Positions 28,352-36,213 of a stretch of 64,000 nucleotides of DNA are shown in pieces. Under the pieces are notes generated by a model. That model did no database searches. It was not told the DNA's origin and was given only the letters and a program-made list of their open reading frames with translations. Positions within the stretch are counted from its first letter, which is position 1; each line of letters begins with the position of its first letter. The DNA is from Lachnospiraceae bacterium UBA3826 (GTDB taxonomy: Bacteria; Bacillota; Clostridia; Lachnospirales; Lachnospiraceae): assembly GCA_002393095.1 (NCBI GenBank), contig DGII01000036.1, forward strand, positions 1 to 64,000, given 5' to 3'. The position numbers and the translations under genes were made by a program.

Positions 28352-28722
28352 AAGCCCTCCTTCTTAAGTCTTGTTGATATCTCGTCCAGATTAAGCGTCC
28401 TGTATCTTCTGTAAAGCCTTATGGTAAGCGAAAGCATAAGGGCGGACACTGACACCGACACCACGATTCCCGTAAGCACAAGTCCTGCGGGGATAGGGTT
28501 GATATATCTCTCCACCGAAGTCACTCCGTCCACCACTATAGGCACCGTCCTTCCGGTTATATATCCCTTCACCGCAAGGAAGAGGTATATGGATGAGTCC
28601 ATGATATTAAGTCCTATTATCTTCTTGATAAGGTTCTTCTGGAGCAGCAGATTGGCAAAGCCCGTGGCAAAAAGCGCCATGGCGATGACTTCCGCATAAT
28701 TGGAAAAGAAATTTGCACCCAT
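28348..28722 (-). CDS. mrpC: MrpC/NuoK-like antiporter subunit
   Basis: The 124-residue protein has three hydrophobic helices in NuoK style: AMALFATGFANLLLQKNLIK with KKIIGLNIMDSSIYLFLA, then DPxP-like NPIPAGLVLTGIVVSVSVSA. Length and order between MrpB and MrpD match the family. Its stop overlaps the start of the next gene. Confidence 0.93.
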   Translation of the reverse strand: MGANFFSNYAEVIAMALFATGFANLLLQKNLIKKIIGLNIMDSSIYLFLAVKGYITGRTVPIVVDGVTSVERYINPIPAGLVLTGIVVSVSVSALMLSLTIRLYRRYRTLNLDEISTRLKKEGL

Positions 28723-28723
28723 G

Positions 28724-29689
28724 TTAAAAATCTCCCTTCCTGAACATCACATAGAACGTATACATGGTGCATGCCACCACAAGTCCCACGCATATATTAA
28801 GTATCAGTATAAGTCCGCTTGAAAGTATGGCCCCCGCGGTTCCAAGGGGTATATGACTGTCTAAGTGATTGGCACCGCAGTAGAAGGAATATGCCTTACA
28901 CAGACAGTATGTAGTCAGGGCAAAAAAGCTTATCCACTTATATGTCTTCTCAGTGAAGAACCTCTCAGTCTTCATAAAGCCAAAGGCATTGAGATAGAGT
29001 ATCAGTCCCGCACCTATTATGGCACCTCCTGAGAATCCGCCTCCCGGAGACAGGTGTCCGTTAAGTATCACATATATACCGAATACGATTATGATAGGCA
29101 CCAGGAATTTAGCCACAGTCTGCAATATCACATCATTCTTGGGCTCATATATGCGGTCACTTGATTCTTCCTTGTCCTTCTCATCCTTCTTATTGTGACG
29201 AAGAAGTATGAGCACCGTTATCGTTGCCACGAAGAGCACGTTGGATTCACCGAAGGTATCGAACGCCCTGTAATCAAGTATCATACCCGTCACGATATTG
29301 ACAGCGCCCGTCTCCTCCAAGCCCTTCTCTATATACCTTGCCGGCACCTCATTATTGGTGGGTCTGTCGGCCGCTCCGACCTTAGGTAAGAATGATACGC
29401 TGTATATTAAGAGTGCGCCCAGTATGATGCAGAAAAGCACCGCAACCACTCTGTAGCAACGGTTAAAAAACCTAAGCAGCTTATTGGAGCTTTCATCATA
29501 AGCCTTCTCCTTGGCCAACTGCTTATCCTTCATTCGCTCTATCAGATCGGATTCATCCTCCATGGGAATGAGTAAAGACATGTCCATCTTAGTCTCATCC
29601 GGATAGTATTCATCCTCACCCTTAAGCCATTTGAAAAAACGATATGCTTTTGTCTTACTGTATTCTTCGTCGCTTTTACGCCTGCTCAT
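28724..29689 (-). CDS. mrpB: MbhE-MrpB fusion antiporter subunit
   Basis: The 321-residue protein has three parts. Residues 1-90 are charged and soluble and not recognised. Residues about 90-170 resemble MbhE, the extreme C-terminal part of MrpA (VNIVTGMILDYRAFDTFGES). Residues about 190-320 are MrpB (GHLSPGGGFSGGAIIGAGLI, then HLDSHIPLGTAGAILSSGLI). In classical Mrp operons MbhE belongs to MrpA; here it is joined to MrpB. The gene overlaps the upstream DUF4040 gene by 14 bases. Confidence 0.88.
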   Translation of the reverse strand: MSRRKSDEEYSKTKAYRFFKWLKGEDEYYPDETKMDMSLLIPMEDESDLIERMKDKQLAKEKAYDESSNKLLRFFNRCYRVVAVLFCIILGALLIYSVSFLPKVGAADRPTNNEVPARYIEKGLEETGAVNIVTGMILDYRAFDTFGESNVLFVATITVLILLRHNKKDEKDKEESSDRIYEPKNDVILQTVAKFLVPIIIVFGIYVILNGHLSPGGGFSGGAIIGAGLILYLNAFGFMKTERFFTEKTYKWISFFALTTYCLCKAYSFYCGANHLDSHIPLGTAGAILSSGLILILNICVGLVVACTMYTFYVMFRKGDF

Positions 29690-29987
29690 CGAGTCCGTCC
29701 ACCTTTTCGGTATTGATATCCATATCCGACAATTCCTTTGTTCCCTCTTCTATGTTGATCGCATGTATCTTCTTAAGTGTCACGAAGAAGAGCACACTGG
29801 TAACACCTGCTCCCACGGCCGCTTCCGTGATGGCAAGATCCGGAGATTCCAGCGTTACCCATATGATAGACATGATAAGTGAGAATGACATATATATAAG
29901 GATGGCATTAAGCAGATCCTTGGTCACGCTCACGCTCACAGCACATACAAGCAGAAAAACAAGCAATATTATCTGTAAAGTATTCAT
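29676..29987 (-). CDS. DUF4040 / MbhD-like subunit (separate MrpA segment)
   Basis: The 103-residue protein has three helices and matches the DUF4040 segment found near the C-terminus of MrpA and as stand-alone MbhD (DLLNAILIYMSFSLIMSIIW, SPDLAITEAAVGAGVTSVLF). The Glu in TEAAVGAG is the conserved acidic residue. A separate gene for this segment is characteristic of Mbh and archaeal-type Mrp modules. Confidence 0.9.
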   Translation of the reverse strand: MNTLQIILLVFLLVCAVSVSVTKDLLNAILIYMSFSLIMSIIWVTLESPDLAITEAAVGAGVTSVLFFVTLKKIHAINIEEGTKELSDMDINTEKVDGLDEQA

Positions 29988-30358
29988 AGTTCTTCCTTTT
30001 TTTCCGATGCTTTATCATACTCAGCCTCAAGTATGCTCACATCCTCATACACCGTAGCTCTCTTATCTATATCCTCATTGGTAGTCACCTCAAGTCTGGC
30101 TAACAGATGTGAGGCCACCGGAGATGAGAACCACAGGAATACCACTATAAGCACTATCTTAAGTGTAGTCATGTTAAGTCCCGAAAAGATCATAAGGCCC
30201 ACAAGGGACAGGCTTATACCAAGAGTGTCGCCCATGGCTGCCGCCTGCATACGGTTAAGAACGTAATTCATATGGAATACCCCATAGAGCTCCACCGTGA
30301 AGATGATAAGCCCCGCAAGCAGGAAGGCCGCTCCGATCACAAGTCGTATCCATTCCAT
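29984..30358 (-). CDS. mrpG: MrpG-like antiporter subunit
   Basis: The 124-residue protein has MrpG features: three helices, LIIFTVELYGVFHM and NRMQAAAMGDTLGISLSLVG, then WFSSPVASHLLAR. The start at 30358 is chosen because GGAGG lies 6 to 7 bases upstream and the protein then begins MEWIRLVIG; a longer reading adds only basic residues that overlap the previous gene. It ends overlapping the DUF4040 gene. Confidence 0.92.
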   Translation of the reverse strand: MEWIRLVIGAAFLLAGLIIFTVELYGVFHMNYVLNRMQAAAMGDTLGISLSLVGLMIFSGLNMTTLKIVLIVVFLWFSSPVASHLLARLEVTTNEDIDKRATVYEDVSILEAEYDKASEKKEEL

Positions 30359-30359
30359 G

Positions 30360-30674
30360 TTAATCCTCCTCCTTCTTTTTCCTTGCCGCTTTTCTCTCTT
30401 CATATATTCCTATATATACCTTGGTGATGACCACAACGGCTATAAAGCTTATCATGGCATAGATAAGCGATATGTCCACAAGATAATCCTCCTTAAGCAG
30501 AAGGGCGAGGGCTGTCATTATGACCATTACCATGGTTCCCATCATATTAACGGCCACTATCCTGTCCGCTATGCGCGGCCCTCTTATCGCCCTTATCAAG
30601 CAGGCAAAAAGCGCCAAGGCCAAGATCACTATGACGAACATATATATGGCTCTGTATGCTGTATCTATACTCAT
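30360..30674 (-). CDS. mrpF: MrpF-like antiporter subunit
   Basis: The 104-residue protein has three helices and the MrpF/MnhF signature ALFACLIRAIRGPRIADRIV followed by AVNMMGTMVMVIMTALALLL. A basic C-terminal tail ends the chain. The ATG at 30674 has AAAGGA in front; an upstream GTG adjoining the MrpE stop is also in frame. Confidence 0.92.
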   Translation of the reverse strand: MSIDTAYRAIYMFVIVILALALFACLIRAIRGPRIADRIVAVNMMGTMVMVIMTALALLLKEDYLVDISLIYAMISFIAVVVITKVYIGIYEERKAARKKKEED

Positions 30675-30689
30675 ACTGCTTCCTTTCAC

Positions 30690-31214
30690 TCAGTCCTTGT
30701 CCGCAGACTCATTCTTCTGCGCTATCATATCAAAGCCGCCGAACTGCTTCTCCCACCTGTCCTCGAATTCGTGCAGCATCACACAGAATACCGAATCCTT
30801 TATTCCCAGGGCGAGACTTTTATCAAGGCAGTGCACCTTGAATCTGTTGCCCTCAACGGATACAGTTATCGTACCCGGAGTAAGCGTTATGCTGTTGGCT
30901 AACATCATCCTGGCCGAATCCGTCTTAAGATCTGTTACAAAGCTTACAACGGCAGGCTCCACATCATATCTTGAGCTCATGATCATCCTTATGACCGAGA
31001 AGTTGGCCTTGACGATCTCCACTATAAGCACGGCGAAGTACTTCACAAAAAGACCCGCATTACGTGCCGCAAAAATGTCTATCCTTGGAGAATAATCAAG
31101 AAAATGACAGATGAACCAATATACGCATCCGCAGATGACCAGCCCGAAAAGCGCGATCTCTGTCGTGAGCTTTCCGTTAAAGATTACCCATACGAAGAAT
31201 AAAAATAAAAACAT
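30690..31214 (-). CDS. mrpE: MrpE-like antiporter subunit, first gene of the Mrp operon
   Basis: The 174-residue protein starts with two or three hydrophobic helices and continues into a cytosolic domain with MrpE landmarks: FFVWVIFNGKLT, VIRMIMSSRYDVEPAVVSF, ANSITLTPGTITVSVEGNRF and VHCLDKS. It begins the operon order E-F-G-DUF4040-B-C-D, which matches the Mbh/archaeal-type Mrp module. The upstream divergent gap to dut is AT-rich. Confidence 0.93.
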   Translation of the reverse strand: MFLFLFFVWVIFNGKLTTEIALFGLVICGCVYWFICHFLDYSPRIDIFAARNAGLFVKYFAVLIVEIVKANFSVIRMIMSSRYDVEPAVVSFVTDLKTDSARMMLANSITLTPGTITVSVEGNRFKVHCLDKSLALGIKDSVFCVMLHEFEDRWEKQFGGFDMIAQKNESADKD

Positions 31215-31263
31215 TTATGATTTCTACCTATTATTTATGAACAAATATATTTACAAAGCAATA

Positions 31264-31292
31264 TTGACATTGTACACCTTATTTTTTAAAAT
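31264..31292 (+). promoter_or_regulatory. sigmaA promoter of dut and the Dlt-like cassette
   Basis: TTGACA-N17-TAAAAT gives a perfect -35 and a 5 of 6 -10. The dut ATG lies about 50 bases downstream. On the other strand TACAAT at 31274-31269 overlaps the -35 and could be the -10 of the mrp operon, but its -35 (TTGCAT) is weak. Confidence 0.75.
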
Positions 31293-31345
31293 GCAAGTTG
31301 CAAGTATACAAAAAAGCAAAAGGTATACAAAGGGAGCGTAAAACA

Positions 31346-31780
31346 ATGGAAAAGATAAGGATAAAGTATTTCACCGATAAGATCGAAAAGCTTGCGTATA
31401 TAGACGGCAAGTCCGACTGGATAGATCTTCGCGCCGCCGAGGATATATATCTGAAGGAAGGCGAATGGAGGCTTATCCCCTTAGGAGTAGCCATGGAGCT
31501 TCCCAAGGGATATGAGGCCCATATAGTACCCAGAAGCTCTACATACAAGAACTTCGGGATCATCCAGACCAATCATCAGGGTGTGGTGGACTGCTCATAC
31601 TGCGGAGACAATGACCAGTGGTACATGCCGGTGCTTGCCATGAGAGACACTCACATAAGCTTAAATGACAGGATATGTCAGTTCCGTATAATGGAGAACC
31701 AGCCCAAGCTCGAATTCGATGAGGTTACTCACCTTGAAGGCGCGGACAGAGGCGGCTTCGGCTCCACGGGCAGACAGTAA
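31346..31780 (+). CDS. dut: dUTP diphosphatase-like protein
   Basis: dUTPase hydrolyses dUTP to dUMP and diphosphate, keeping uracil out of DNA. The 144-residue protein has the five dUTPase blocks: [14 protein letters not shown] (motif I), [12 protein letters not shown] (II), [17 protein letters not shown] (III, with Tyr replaced by the Cys-Ser-Tyr variant), DRICQFRIM (IV), and DRGGFGSTG (V). The ATG with an AGGGAG SD is chosen over an upstream in-frame Met. It is the first gene of the plus-strand operon. Confidence 0.92.
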   Translation: MEKIRIKYFTDKIEKLAYIDGKSDWIDLRAAEDIYLKEGEWRLIPLGVAMELPKGYEAHIVPRSSTYKNFGIIQTNHQGVVDCSYCGDNDQWYMPVLAMRDTHISLNDRICQFRIMENQPKLEFDEVTHLEGADRGGFGSTGRQ

Positions 31781-31789
31781 GGAGCGCCT

Positions 31790-33304
31790 ATGCATAACAA
31801 TGTGACAGATTATCTTAATTCCATAGTGAAGAGCAAGCCTCACAAGGTTGCCTACAGCGACGGTACAGACTCTCTTACCTTCATGGACGTATATAACATA
31901 AGCGGTGCAATAGGCACATATATCGCAGGAAGAGGTATATATAAGAAGCCCGTTGTAGTCTTCATGAGCAAATCCCCCGCAGAGGTGGCCACCTTCTTAG
32001 GTGTTGTATCGGCAGGCTGCTATTATGTGCCCATAGATGAAGAGATGCCATCCGAGAGGATACGCCTTATCCTTGACAATGTCTCATCTCCTCTTATTAT
32101 ATGCGACAGCCTGACAGCAGAGGTCGCAGAAGGCTTTAAGAAGAATGACACCGATGTCATATTATATGACGATATCCGTTCAACTCTCCGTAATGACAGC
32201 GTGCTTAATGACATTCATGACAGAGCAATTGATACAGACCCCATATATATAGTATTCACCTCAGGCTCGACAGGCGTTCCCAAGGGTGTAGCGGCTTGCC
32301 ACCGCTCGGTGATAGACTATATCGAGCAGCTATCGGAGGTGCTGTCCTTTAGCGAGGATACTGTATTCGGCAATCAGTCTCCCCTGTACTTCGATGCCTG
32401 TCTTAAGGAACTGTATCCCACTCTTAAGTTCGGTGCCACGGATTATCTCATACCCAAGCAGCTATTCTCTACTCCCTATAAGCTTGTGGAATTTCTGAAT
32501 GAGCACAGGATCAATACCATATGCTGGGTAGTATCCGCACTCACAATGGTGAGCGCATTCGATACCTTCGATGATATCAAGCCTGAGTATCTTCATACTA
32601 TAGCCTTCGGAAGCGAGGTCTTCCCTGTCAAGCAGTTCAGGATATGGAGAGATACCCTTCCCAATGCTACCTTCACTAACCTCTACGGTCCCACCGAAGG
32701 AACGGGAATGTGCTGCTATTACAGGGTGAACAGAGACTTTGAAGAGGGCGATTCCATCCCTATCGGCAGACCCTTTGACAACAGGGAGATACTGCTTATC
32801 AAGGATGACGATACTCTTGCAGGTGACGGCGAAGAGGGCGAGATCTGCATTAGAGGAACCTCGGTTACTCTCGGATACTATAACGACCCCGAAAGGACAG
32901 CCGCAGTATTCACTCAGAACCCGCTTAATACCGCCTACCCTGAGATAATATACAGAACCGGAGATATAGGCAGATACAATGAGCTCGGCGAGCTTATATA
33001 CATATCCCGTAAGGATTATCAGATCAAGCACATGGGCCACAGGGTGGAGCTTGGCGAGATAGAAGCTGACGTGGATGCACTGGATGTCATAAGGATGGCG
33101 GCCTGCATATATGACAATGACAAAAAGCTCATTATACTGTATTATATAGGAGATATAGAGGCAGCAGAGCTTAATAAGCTGCTTAAGGACAAACTGCCAA
33201 GGTATATGCTGCCCGGCAGGACATATAAGCTTGACAGCATGCCCTTTACCGGCAACGGCAAGATAGATCGTGTTACACTTAAGAAGATGTACAAGGAGGC
33301 ATAA
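31790..33304 (+). CDS. DltA-like amino acid adenylation enzyme (amino acid:carrier protein ligase)
   Basis: This 504-residue stand-alone adenylation enzyme activates an amino acid with ATP and loads it onto a carrier protein. All core motifs are present: IVFTSGSTGVPKG (A3), SPLYFDACLKE (A4, with Asp202 for the amino group), NLYGPTEGTG (A5), YRTGDIGRY (A7), DYQIKHMGHRVELGEIE (A8) and GNGKIDR (A10 Lys). It resembles DltA, but the FCGE segment that supplies the D-Ala-selective Cys in Bacillus DltA reads FGSE (Gly274). The substrate may therefore not be D-alanine. The carrier gene starts 3 bases after its stop. Confidence 0.88.
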   Translation: MHNNVTDYLNSIVKSKPHKVAYSDGTDSLTFMDVYNISGAIGTYIAGRGIYKKPVVVFMSKSPAEVATFLGVVSAGCYYVPIDEEMPSERIRLILDNVSSPLIICDSLTAEVAEGFKKNDTDVILYDDIRSTLRNDSVLNDIHDRAIDTDPIYIVFTSGSTGVPKGVAACHRSVIDYIEQLSEVLSFSEDTVFGNQSPLYFDACLKELYPTLKFGATDYLIPKQLFSTPYKLVEFLNEHRINTICWVVSALTMVSAFDTFDDIKPEYLHTIAFGSEVFPVKQFRIWRDTLPNATFTNLYGPTEGTGMCCYYRVNRDFEEGDSIPIGRPFDNREILLIKDDDTLAGDGEEGEICIRGTSVTLGYYNDPERTAAVFTQNPLNTAYPEIIYRTGDIGRYNELGELIYISRKDYQIKHMGHRVELGEIEADVDALDVIRMAACIYDNDKKLIILYYIGDIEAAELNKLLKDKLPRYMLPGRTYKLDSMPFTGNGKIDRVTLKKMYKEA

Positions 33305-33307
33305 GCA

Positions 33308-33535
33308 ATGGAAGAATTAATGGAGATACTTACATCCCTTCACCCGGATGTTGATTTTGACAAAGAGGAGCATCTGATAGATGACAAGATCCTTGACTCA
33401 ATGGATATAGTAAGGCTTGTGACCGAGCTTACGGACAAGTTCGATATTAAGATCAAGGCCAAGGATATTATCCCTGAGAACTTCAATTCCGCTAAGGCGA
33501 TCGGTGCACTGATAGACAGGATCAATGAAGAATGA
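33308..33535 (+). CDS. DltC-like acyl carrier protein
   Basis: The 75-residue acidic helical protein has the phosphopantetheine attachment motif at Ser31 (KILDSMDIVRLVTEL). It would carry the aminoacyl thioester made by the adjacent adenylation enzyme. GGAGG precedes the ATG at a spacing of 8. Size and position match DltC, although the motif lacks the DSxGTV form usual for DltC. Confidence 0.9.
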   Translation: MEELMEILTSLHPDVDFDKEEHLIDDKILDSMDIVRLVTELTDKFDIKIKAKDIIPENFNSAKAIGALIDRINEE

Positions 33536-33547
33536 TGAGGTGTTAAG

Positions 33548-35143
33548 GTGCTATTCACATCCTACGGCTTCATAGGCTCAGTGCTTATACTTTTTCTGCT
33601 CTACTACGTTATTCCCAAGAGGTTAAGACCGGCACTTTTGCTAGTCTTCTCTCTTATCATATACGGTATGGCAGACGCCAGATACCTTATATATATAGGT
33701 ATAACCGTTGTAACGGTATGGTACGCAGCCCTTATCATAGATAAGAACAACAAAGCCGTCAAAGACTACATCAAAAAGCATAAGGCAGAGATGTCCGCCA
33801 CGGAGCGTAAGGCATACAAAAAGCTTAAGGGGAGAAAAAGTCTCCTCTTCTTTTTGGCAGGGCTTGTCTTAAACTTAGGAATACTGGCCGTAGTGAAATA
33901 CTCCGGCTTTGTCTTATCCGGTATAGGGCATATGCTCTCTTCCGGTACAGACGGTGTACTGAATATACCCGATATGCTTATCCCCTTGGGCATATCCTTC
34001 TATACCTTCCAGTCCGTTGGATATCTGACTGATGTATACAGAGAGAATATCGATGCAGAGAAGAGTCTGCCAAGATATGCTCTCTTTATCACTTTTTTCC
34101 CGCAACTGGTACAGGGTCCCATAAGCAGATATGAGGATCTTGCTCCCACACTGCTTGCTCCGCACAGTGCCGACTTCAGTGTCATATTCCGTGGACTTCA
34201 GCGGATACTGTGGGGATATTTTAAGAAGCTTGTCATTGCAGACAGACTTCTTATGGGAGTTACCACGCTTATAGGGGATACCTCCCTCTATCGCGGCGGG
34301 TATGTACCCGTTATGATGCTTCTGTATACGCTTGAGCTCTATGCGGACTTTACCGGCGGAATTGACATAACCATCGGTATCGCCGAGACCCTTGGCATTA
34401 GCATCAAGGAGAACTTCATACGTCCCTACCTGTCCACATCCCTTGCAGATTACTGGCGCAGGTGGCACATATCCATGTGCAGTTGGTTCCGTGACTATGT
34501 CTTCTATCCGGTATCCACAAGCAACGCTTCCATACGGCTGTCCAAGTGGGCCAGAAAGCATATAAGCGATAGTGCGGGCGGTAAACTTCCCGTATATCTG
34601 TCAAGCTTCATTGTATGGTTCTGTACCGGCATATGGCATGGGGCAAGTGTCAACTTCATAGTATGGGGACTTCTTAACTTCCTTGTACTTACGATATCTG
34701 AAGAGCTTTCTCCTCTCTATGAGAGATTCCATAAGCGCTTCTCATTCGCCGGCAGCTTCCCTTATCGTGTATTCATGATACTTCGTACCTTCCTTTTGGT
34801 ATGCGTACTGAATCTCTTCGACTGCTTTGCGGATGTCAGAGATACTCTCGGCCTTATAGTATCCGCTTTTAACTTCGGAAGCTACTCATCTATGGAAAAG
34901 GGTGCCCTGCTTAACATCGGCTTAAGCGTAAGTGACTATGTTATCGCTGCCGTTGCGCTTACGGCTGTACTTATCGTAAGCATCATCGAAGAGAGGTATG
35001 ATACAAGCATCAGGGATATCATAAGAAAGCGTCCCTATGCGGTGAGGTTCATTCTGTGGACATGCCTGTTCCTTGCAACTCTCATATTCGGAGTATACGG
35101 TATAGGCTATGACTCCTCACAGTTCATATACAACAGGTTCTAA
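33548..35143 (+). CDS. DltB-like MBOAT membrane acyltransferase
   Basis: The 531-residue polytopic protein belongs to the membrane-bound O-acyltransferase family, which moves acyl groups from a cytosolic donor across the membrane onto a glycan or polyol. It shows FYTFQSVGYLTDVYR, FFPQLVQGPISRYEDL, DYWRRWHISMCSWFRDYVFY and the catalytic His in FCTGIWHGASVNFIVWG. About 12 helices are visible. Start is GTG with GAGG 7 bases upstream. In Dlt systems this protein receives D-Ala from the carrier; the amino acid here is uncertain. Confidence 0.92.
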   Translation: MLFTSYGFIGSVLILFLLYYVIPKRLRPALLLVFSLIIYGMADARYLIYIGITVVTVWYAALIIDKNNKAVKDYIKKHKAEMSATERKAYKKLKGRKSLLFFLAGLVLNLGILAVVKYSGFVLSGIGHMLSSGTDGVLNIPDMLIPLGISFYTFQSVGYLTDVYRENIDAEKSLPRYALFITFFPQLVQGPISRYEDLAPTLLAPHSADFSVIFRGLQRILWGYFKKLVIADRLLMGVTTLIGDTSLYRGGYVPVMMLLYTLELYADFTGGIDITIGIAETLGISIKENFIRPYLSTSLADYWRRWHISMCSWFRDYVFYPVSTSNASIRLSKWARKHISDSAGGKLPVYLSSFIVWFCTGIWHGASVNFIVWGLLNFLVLTISEELSPLYERFHKRFSFAGSFPYRVFMILRTFLLVCVLNLFDCFADVRDTLGLIVSAFNFGSYSSMEKGALLNIGLSVSDYVIAAVALTAVLIVSIIEERYDTSIRDIIRKRPYAVRFILWTCLFLATLIFGVYGIGYDSSQFIYNRF

Positions 35144-35147
35144 AGCA

Positions 35148-36200
35148 ATGAGAAAAAAGTTAGAGACAAGACAACTTATAACCGCATTACTGTCTGCCGT
35201 GGCTGTTATCGCGCTGATATACCTTGCGCAGAGACTTCTGATCCCCAAGTATGTGGATGATATCGTGGAAGGCGGAATGGTATCCGAATACTATGATGAG
35301 AAGGACAAGAGCTTCGATGTTATCTTCATAGGCGACTGTGAGGTGTATGAAAACTTCTCTCCCGTCACACTGTGGGAGAACTACGGCATCAACAGTTATA
35401 TAAGAGGAAGTGCCGAGCAGTATATCTTCCAGTCATATTATATGCTGGAGGATACCTTAAGATACAGCAGACCGAAGGTTGTGGTATTCAACATACAATC
35501 CCTGCAATTTGATGAGTCAAGATCGGAAGCATACAACCGCATGACCATAGACGGTATGAAGTGGTCAGGGGCCAAGCTTGGATGTATCAAAGCCTCCATG
35601 ACAGATGAAGAACATCTTATTGAATATATATTCCCCATCTTAAGGTTCCATTCAAGATGGAACGAGCTAACGTCTGCGGATGTGGAGTACATGTTCAGAC
35701 ACAAGAAGGTGACACACAACGGCTATTACATGCGAGTGGATGCTCTTCCCGCAGGGGACATGCCGCCGGTGAAGCCGCTTGGAGACTACAGCTTCGGTGA
35801 CAGGGCATGGGAATATCTTGATAAGATACGCACCTGCTGTGAGGACAATAATATAGAGCTTCTGCTCATCAAGGCGCCCAGTCTTTACCCGTACTGGTAT
35901 CCGCAGTGGGATGAACAGGTAAAGGAATATGCCGATATGTACGGCCTTAAATACATTAATTTCCTTGACGAAAAGGATGCAATAGGTATAGATTATAACA
36001 CAGACACATATGACGGCGGTCTGCATATGAACCTAAGCGGTGCCGTGAAGTGTGCGGATTACATCGGCCCCATACTAAGGAATGAGTATGAAGTGCCCGA
36101 CAGACGTGATGATGAGGCTCTTGCTTCCATATGGGCAGACAAGATCAGGGTCTACAACGAAGATATAGATTATCAGAAGGAGCAGTACGGTATAGAATGA
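35148..36200 (+). CDS. membrane-anchored SGNH-like protein (DltD/AlgX-position partner)
   Basis: The 350-residue protein has one N-terminal membrane helix (about residues 10-30) and a large extracellular domain. FDVIFIGDCEVYENFSP matches SGNH block I, with Cys64 where the nucleophilic Ser normally sits (GDS). Near the C-terminus YDGGLHMNLSGA gives the Asp-x-x-His pair of block V. Proteins of this shape next to MBOAT genes (DltD, AlgJ/X) complete the acyl transfer outside the cell. The ATG lies 4 bases after the MBOAT stop; no strong SD is seen, so translation is probably coupled. Confidence 0.75.
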   Translation: MRKKLETRQLITALLSAVAVIALIYLAQRLLIPKYVDDIVEGGMVSEYYDEKDKSFDVIFIGDCEVYENFSPVTLWENYGINSYIRGSAEQYIFQSYYMLEDTLRYSRPKVVVFNIQSLQFDESRSEAYNRMTIDGMKWSGAKLGCIKASMTDEEHLIEYIFPILRFHSRWNELTSADVEYMFRHKKVTHNGYYMRVDALPAGDMPPVKPLGDYSFGDRAWEYLDKIRTCCEDNNIELLLIKAPSLYPYWYPQWDEQVKEYADMYGLKYINFLDEKDAIGIDYNTDTYDGGLHMNLSGAVKCADYIGPILRNEYEVPDRRDDEALASIWADKIRVYNEDIDYQKEQYGIE

Positions 36201-36213
36201 CCGTTATAAGAAT

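Noticed and set aside
29984..30403. Longer N-terminus for the MrpG-like protein
   Set aside because: The added residues are all basic, overlap the preceding gene and lack an SD; MEWIRL with GGAGG fits the family start.
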